Both the position numbers and the translations under genes were made by a program. From JBCCFW01 sp039029535 (GTDB taxonomy: Bacteria; Acidobacteriota; JBCCFW01), in assembly GCA_039029535.1 (NCBI GenBank), contig JBCCFW010000242.1, forward strand, positions 1-9,163: a stretch of DNA of 9,163 bases, given 5' to 3'. Every line of letters starts with the position of its first letter. Positions within the stretch are counted from its first letter, which is position 1. The notes under the pieces were generated by a model, which was not told the DNA's origin, did not search any database, and saw only the letters and a program-made list of their open reading frames with translations. This document shows, piece by piece, positions 6,566 through 9,163 of the stretch.

Positions 6566-7159
6566 ATGAAGATCTTCCCTCTCCTCACGCTCATGCTGCT
6601 CATCGCTCCGATGGCGAACGCCCTCCCGCTCATGTACTGCCCGGGCGACGTGCCCTGCTATCCGGTCTGCGCGTGCCCCGACGGTGTCGGTGCCTGCGAC
6701 AGCGGCACGCCTTGCTGCCTCGGAAGCGAGCCCTGTACTGCCGCCGACATCGTCACGGTCTTCACCGCTCGCCTGGCCGACAACGATGGTTCAGGTGGCT
6801 TCGACGAGTCCCTCACGCTCGTGACCCAGCATCGAGCGACCGTCCTCCTCCACGTCTTCCGTGGCGGCGAGATCGTCGGCGAGAGCATCCAGCGCGTGGA
6901 GACCCCGTCGCGAGGCCTTCACATCGACCTCAGCGAGCTGGCCCGAAACGCCGACTACTTCCACCTCTACGTCGACCAGTCGGTCCAGTCCCCGGACGAG
7001 CGACGCGAGTACACCATCGTTCCGGCGCTCTTCCACGCCGTGGAGGTCCAGGCTGACGCTGGTGCCAAGCGGGTCGAAGAGCTCTACCGCAAGCTGGGTG
7101 CGATGAGGAAGGAAGTCCGGATCCCTCATGCCCCGGCCTCGCCCACCTCGGGCGAGTAG
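6566..7159 (+). CDS. Secreted protein with an N-terminal eight-cysteine knot-like segment
   Basis: A 197-aa protein of no family I recognise. The ATG at 6566 is preceded by AGGA with an 8-9 nt spacer and opens a textbook signal peptide (MKIF then LLTLMLLIAPMANA, cleavage after residue 19). The mature protein begins with eight cysteines in 33 residues at 25, 31, 35, 37, 44, 50, 51 and 57: C-x5-C-x3-C-x-C-x6-C-x5-CC-x5-C. This is compact and likely disulfide-bonded. Residues 62-165 carry no cysteine and alternate beta-strands with polar turns, including an acidic DNDGSGGFDES segment (72-82). The C-terminal ~35 residues are charged and probably helical (KRVEELYRKLGAMRKEV), ending in a Pro/Ser tail. 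No anchor is seen. It stands alone on the plus strand, divergent from the propeller gene and convergent with the SUMF1-fold gene. Secretion is well supported; its role is unknown. Confidence 0.8.
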   Translation: MKIFPLLTLMLLIAPMANALPLMYCPGDVPCYPVCACPDGVGACDSGTPCCLGSEPCTAADIVTVFTARLADNDGSGGFDESLTLVTQHRATVLLHVFRGGEIVGESIQRVETPSRGLHIDLSELARNADYFHLYVDQSVQSPDERREYTIVPALFHAVEVQADAGAKRVEELYRKLGAMRKEVRIPHAPASPTSGE

Positions 7160-7175
7160 CCCTGGCTCGCGAGCT

Positions 7176-7200
7176 GCCGTTTCCAGTCACCGGAAGCGGC
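7176..7200. terminator. Stem-loop between convergent genes
   Basis: gccgtttcc (7176-7184) pairs with ggaagcggc (7192-7200) over 9 bp, one of them G-U on the plus strand, with a 7-nt loop. It sits 16 nt after the plus-strand TAG and 23 nt from the stop of the opposing gene. The following bases ccgtcttcg are only mildly T-rich, so it is a plausible but weak terminator. Confidence 0.4.
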
Positions 7201-7223
7201 CCGTCTTCGCGCAGCGGCGGGGG

Positions 7224-8231
7224 TCACCAAGGGAGGTCCAGAGAAGGACGAAACCCGAAGCCGTGATTCCCGCCAGGAGAGCGCCCGTCACCGCAGGTCA
7301 GACGCTTGGCCGAGCGGGCTGCCGCCGCACCGCCTCCGAAGTTGCCGCCGCGGGCCTGCTGCTCACCCGAGACGCCGGCTCGCAGGCCCGTGCCCTTCTC
7401 GGGCTTCACCTCGTAGCTGAAGTACTGGTCGCGACACCACTCGCTCAGGTTGCCGTGAACGTCGAAGAGACCGAAGGCGTTGTGCCCGAAGCTCCCTACC
7501 GGAGCGGTCCCATCACCGTGTCCGTCGTGCCAGTCTTCGGTGATCCCCGGCACGGCCTTCCAGCTCTCGGGACACTCGGCGCTCCCGAGGTTCGCGAAGC
7601 GAGCCAGGTCGGCCTTGTTGGAGCCCATCGCCCAGGCCGTGGTCGTTCCCCCGCGACAGAGGTACTCCCACTGAGCCTCGGTCGGGAAGGTGAGCCGTGC
7701 CGCGCGACACCAGACCTCGACGTCGGCAGGGCCGATGCCGCTCACCGGATGTCGGTCCGACTCGGCTTGCCCGCGTCGTGACGTCCCAGCGGCACCGCCC
7801 ACCTCGTTCCAGGCACCCCAGGTGCACTCGGTTCGAGCGACGAGGAACGGGTCCAGCGTGACCCAGTGCTGCAACTCGTCGTCTCGTCGGTCGGCCTCGC
7901 TCGGAGGCGAACCCATCTGAAACCTGCCGCCCGGCAAGAGCACGAACTCGAGACCGGTCTCCCGATGCAACCAGGTCGACATCCAGTGCGACGCACCACC
8001 AGCGGAGAAATGCTCGACACGGAGGTAGTCGAAGCCCGAGAGCTCACGCGGCCAGCGCGACCGGGCCAGGCGGGCGATGGTCTCGACAGCCTGCTGGTCG
8101 AGAGTCGCGTAGTCGACACGCTCCTTCAACGCATGGAGAAGCCGGGTGTCCGCCTGCGAGCGGAGCCTCCCGTCACTCACCGTGACGAGCAGGGTGGAGA
8201 CGACCAGCGTGCGGAGGATCGAGGGAGCCAT
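7224..8231 (-). CDS. Exported SUMF1/FGE-fold protein lacking the catalytic cysteines
   Basis: A 335-aa protein. The ATG at 8231 follows GAGAGGTCCG, and residues 5-19 (ILRTLVVSTLLVTVS) form a likely signal peptide. Residues 28-90 are a helical lead-in. The SUMF1 (FGE-sulfatase) fold runs from about 92 to 335. Its landmarks in order are GLEFVLLPGGRFQMGS (93-108), HPVSGI (161), TFPTEAQWEYLCRGG (181-195), APVGSFGHNAFGLFDVHGNLSEWC (243-266), ARGGNF (293-298) and GFGFRP (324-329). True formylglycine-generating enzymes carry two cysteines just after RGGS-x-x-C and five residues on. Here those places are Gly300 and Ala305, so sulfatase activation is unlikely. Relatives with this sequence style are widespread as SUMF1-domain proteins of unknown or ligand-binding function. 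The gene lies 105 nt downstream of the 132-aa gene on the same strand, with a dyad in the gap. Confidence 0.9.
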   Translation of the reverse strand: MAPSILRTLVVSTLLVTVSDGRLRSQADTRLLHALKERVDYATLDQQAVETIARLARSRWPRELSGFDYLRVEHFSAGGASHWMSTWLHRETGLEFVLLPGGRFQMGSPPSEADRRDDELQHWVTLDPFLVARTECTWGAWNEVGGAAGTSRRGQAESDRHPVSGIGPADVEVWCRAARLTFPTEAQWEYLCRGGTTTAWAMGSNKADLARFANLGSAECPESWKAVPGITEDWHDGHGDGTAPVGSFGHNAFGLFDVHGNLSEWCRDQYFSYEVKPEKGTGLRAGVSGEQQARGGNFGGGAAAARSAKRLTCGDGRSPGGNHGFGFRPSLDLPW

Positions 8232-8250
8232 CGGACCTCTCGCTCGACCT

Positions 8251-8274
8251 CGTCGTGAACGCTCGTTCGCGACG
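8251..8274. promoter_or_regulatory. Near-perfect dyad upstream of the SUMF1-fold gene, SOS-box-like core
   Basis: cgtcgtgaac (8251-8260) and gttcgcgacg (8265-8274) are inverted repeats around gctc, matching at nine of ten positions. The dyad ends 19 nt before the minus-strand ATG at 8231. Its core is GAAC-N4-GTTC. Read on the minus strand, 8269 to 8256, it agrees with the Bacillus-type LexA box CGAACRNRYGTTYC at 13 of 14 positions. The location just upstream of a gene start suits a repressor site. Whether LexA of this lineage uses that motif cannot be known from the window. Confidence 0.4.
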
Positions 8275-8336
8275 GGTCGGCGAGATCAAGAGTAGAGCTC
8301 GTCCGTTCGGGCGTGGGTAACGGCTTGGTGACCGAG

Positions 8337-8735
8337 TCAGCCGTCTCGGACTTCACTCTCCTCTTCGATGACGATGCTGGCAGCCTCGATCGCGATCTCG
8401 ACGGTTCGGACCAGCTCGCCGCATTGAATCCGAGACTCGCCGGCCGAAAGCACCTCGACCTGCGGAGCCCGCCCCTCCGTCGGACGCACTGACGTGGACT
8501 CGAGCTCGCATCGGCAGCGGGTGCCGTCTCGGGTCCGGCTGAGCCGTACCTGAACGTCCTCCGCCTCGTCACTCCCCTCACGAGTCCACGGACCGTCGAA
8601 AACGAGCCGGAAGGACGGGTGCTGCGGGCAGGCGAGACCGGACCACGCTCGGATCACGAGACGAGAGTCCGCCTCCTCGATGATCGCGACGTTCTCGATG
8701 ATGAAGCCCTGGAGCTCGTTCACGTCGCGAGGCAT
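8337..8735 (-). CDS. Hypothetical 132-aa protein
   Basis: I do not recognise the family. The ATG (8735-8733) overlaps the TGA of the upstream gene (8737-8735) by one base, as TGATG, which points to translational coupling. A GAGG lies 11 nt before the start, a weak ribosome binding site. There is no signal peptide or membrane segment, so it is probably cytoplasmic unless partnered. The sequence looks like alternating beta-strands (GFIIENVAII, SRLVIRAWSG, FRLVFDG, DVQVRLS, CRCELES, QVEVLSA, TVEIAIEAASIVI) with an acidic end. Cysteines include a CRC pair mid-protein. The coding frame is credible because of this regular strand pattern and the tight coupling to its neighbour. Confidence 0.65.
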   Translation of the reverse strand: MPRDVNELQGFIIENVAIIEEADSRLVIRAWSGLACPQHPSFRLVFDGPWTREGSDEAEDVQVRLSRTRDGTRCRCELESTSVRPTEGRAPQVEVLSAGESRIQCGELVRTVEIAIEAASIVIEEESEVRDG

Positions 8736-9163
8736 CAGGGTCGCCGCCTCAATGCAGGCCGTGAGACCGTGCCGGCCCTGCCGAATCGCGCCAGCGCCCG
8801 GTCCACGGCTTCCGAGGACCGGAACATGAGGACCGACTCGTCCGGGAGCCTCACCAGCAGGCCGTCAGCCGTCTCGTCGAACTCGCCAGCCAGGAGGTAC
8901 ACGCATCGCTCGCCCAGCACGAGACACGCTTCGGTCAGGTCTCCCGTCATGGAGTCGAAGCCCAACGACACCCGCTCGACCCGCCCGAGGAGCCAGTCGT
9001 CGAGATCGACGGGACGGCCCATCGAACAGGGATCGCATGCATCGGCCGTCATCGGTTCCCGATGCTCGTCGGGCGAGACGACATCGAGACCGAGCCCCCA
9101 GGCGTCGTCGTTCTGGTAGTTCGTGAGCCGGAGCCACGAGCCGTCGTCCAGCTCCAGCACCGC
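8735..9163 (-). CDS. Hypothetical protein, 5' partial, coupled to the 132-aa gene
   Basis: The frame is open to the right edge. A GTG at 9160-9158 is the first possible start but lies only 3 nt from the edge, so the real start is probably outside the window. At least 141 residues are visible and no family is recognised. It begins with a strand (LELDDGSWLRL), then an acidic middle with a C-x-x-C (ACDPC) and two further cysteines (EACLVLGERC). A LLVRLPDESVLMF strand pair follows, then a helix (SSEAVDRALARFG) and an Arg-rich tail. Its TGA overlaps the next ATG by one base, so the two form an operon. The small acidic beta-rich pair could be partners, but no function can be assigned. Confidence 0.65.
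   Translation of the reverse strand, partial: AVLELDDGSWLRLTNYQNDDAWGLGLDVVSPDEHREPMTADACDPCSMGRPVDLDDWLLGRVERVSLGFDSMTGDLTEACLVLGERCVYLLAGEFDETADGLLVRLPDESVLMFRSSEAVDRALARFGRAGTVSRPALRRRP

Noticed and set aside
6532..7056. 174-codon plus-strand frame overlapping the 197-aa gene
   Set aside because: It is a +1 shadow rich in Arg, His and Pro. The 6566 frame has a clean signal peptide and a patterned cysteine segment.
7128..7781. 217-codon plus-strand open frame
   Set aside because: It is antisense to the SUMF1-fold gene and starts inside the 197-aa gene; no recognisable motif.
8619..9119. 166-codon plus-strand frame opposite the small-gene pair
   Set aside because: Ser/Arg/Thr-rich low-information translation. 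The minus-strand frames show strand patterns and a stop/start overlap.
1..9163. Mobile elements, CRISPR arrays, tRNA or rRNA genes
   Set aside because: No transposase or integrase reading frame, no regularly spaced direct repeats outside the protein-level repeats, and no cloverleaf or rRNA-like sequence was seen by eye.

Overview
The window is GC-rich DNA, with almost every codon ending in G or C, and is densely filled with genes for exported proteins. The DNA composition, the FG-GAP/VCBS propeller joined to Ig/FN3-like modules, the secreted cysteine-rich proteins and the SUMF1-fold protein together suggest a large-genome environmental bacterium of the Myxococcota or Acidobacteriota type. The window holds no rRNA, universal protein or other phylogenetic marker, so this assignment is inference. 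I saw no tRNA, rRNA, CRISPR array, insertion sequence, phage gene or integrase.

Layout. (1) 1-2772 (+): 3' part of a large surface or secreted protein. It has an Asp-rich FG-GAP/VCBS beta-propeller, then two copies of an Ig-like plus FN3-like cassette, then a last beta-rich domain. Its start lies left of the window. (2) 2818-3504 (-): secreted 228-aa protein with 12 cysteines packed into its last ~60 residues as two similar hexads; convergent with gene 1. (3) 3685-6000 (-): secreted 771-aa protein made almost wholly of ~46-residue Trp-anchored repeats, probably two beta-propellers. A strong stem-loop follows its stop, and a perfect 9-bp palindrome lies between it and gene 2. (4) 6001-6565: the only long non-coding stretch, a divergent intergenic region with many short hairpins. 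(5) 6566-7159 (+): secreted 197-aa protein with eight cysteines just after the signal peptide. (6) 7224-8231 (-): exported SUMF1/FGE-fold protein lacking the catalytic cysteine pair; convergent with gene 5. (7) 8337-8735 and 8735-9163 (-): two unrecognised genes joined by a 1-nt stop/start overlap, the second cut by the right edge of the window.

How the genes may work together. The four genes with complete 5' ends between 2818 and 8231 all begin with a signal-peptide-like segment, so this stretch seems devoted to the cell envelope or extracellular space. The products look like binding or structural scaffolds (propellers, Ig/FN3, disulfide-rich modules) and not like enzymes. No catalytic residues could be assigned anywhere. 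Genes 2 and 3 share a strand, but the stem-loop between them suggests separate transcription. No defence system, biosynthetic cluster or known pathway can be supported from the sequence.
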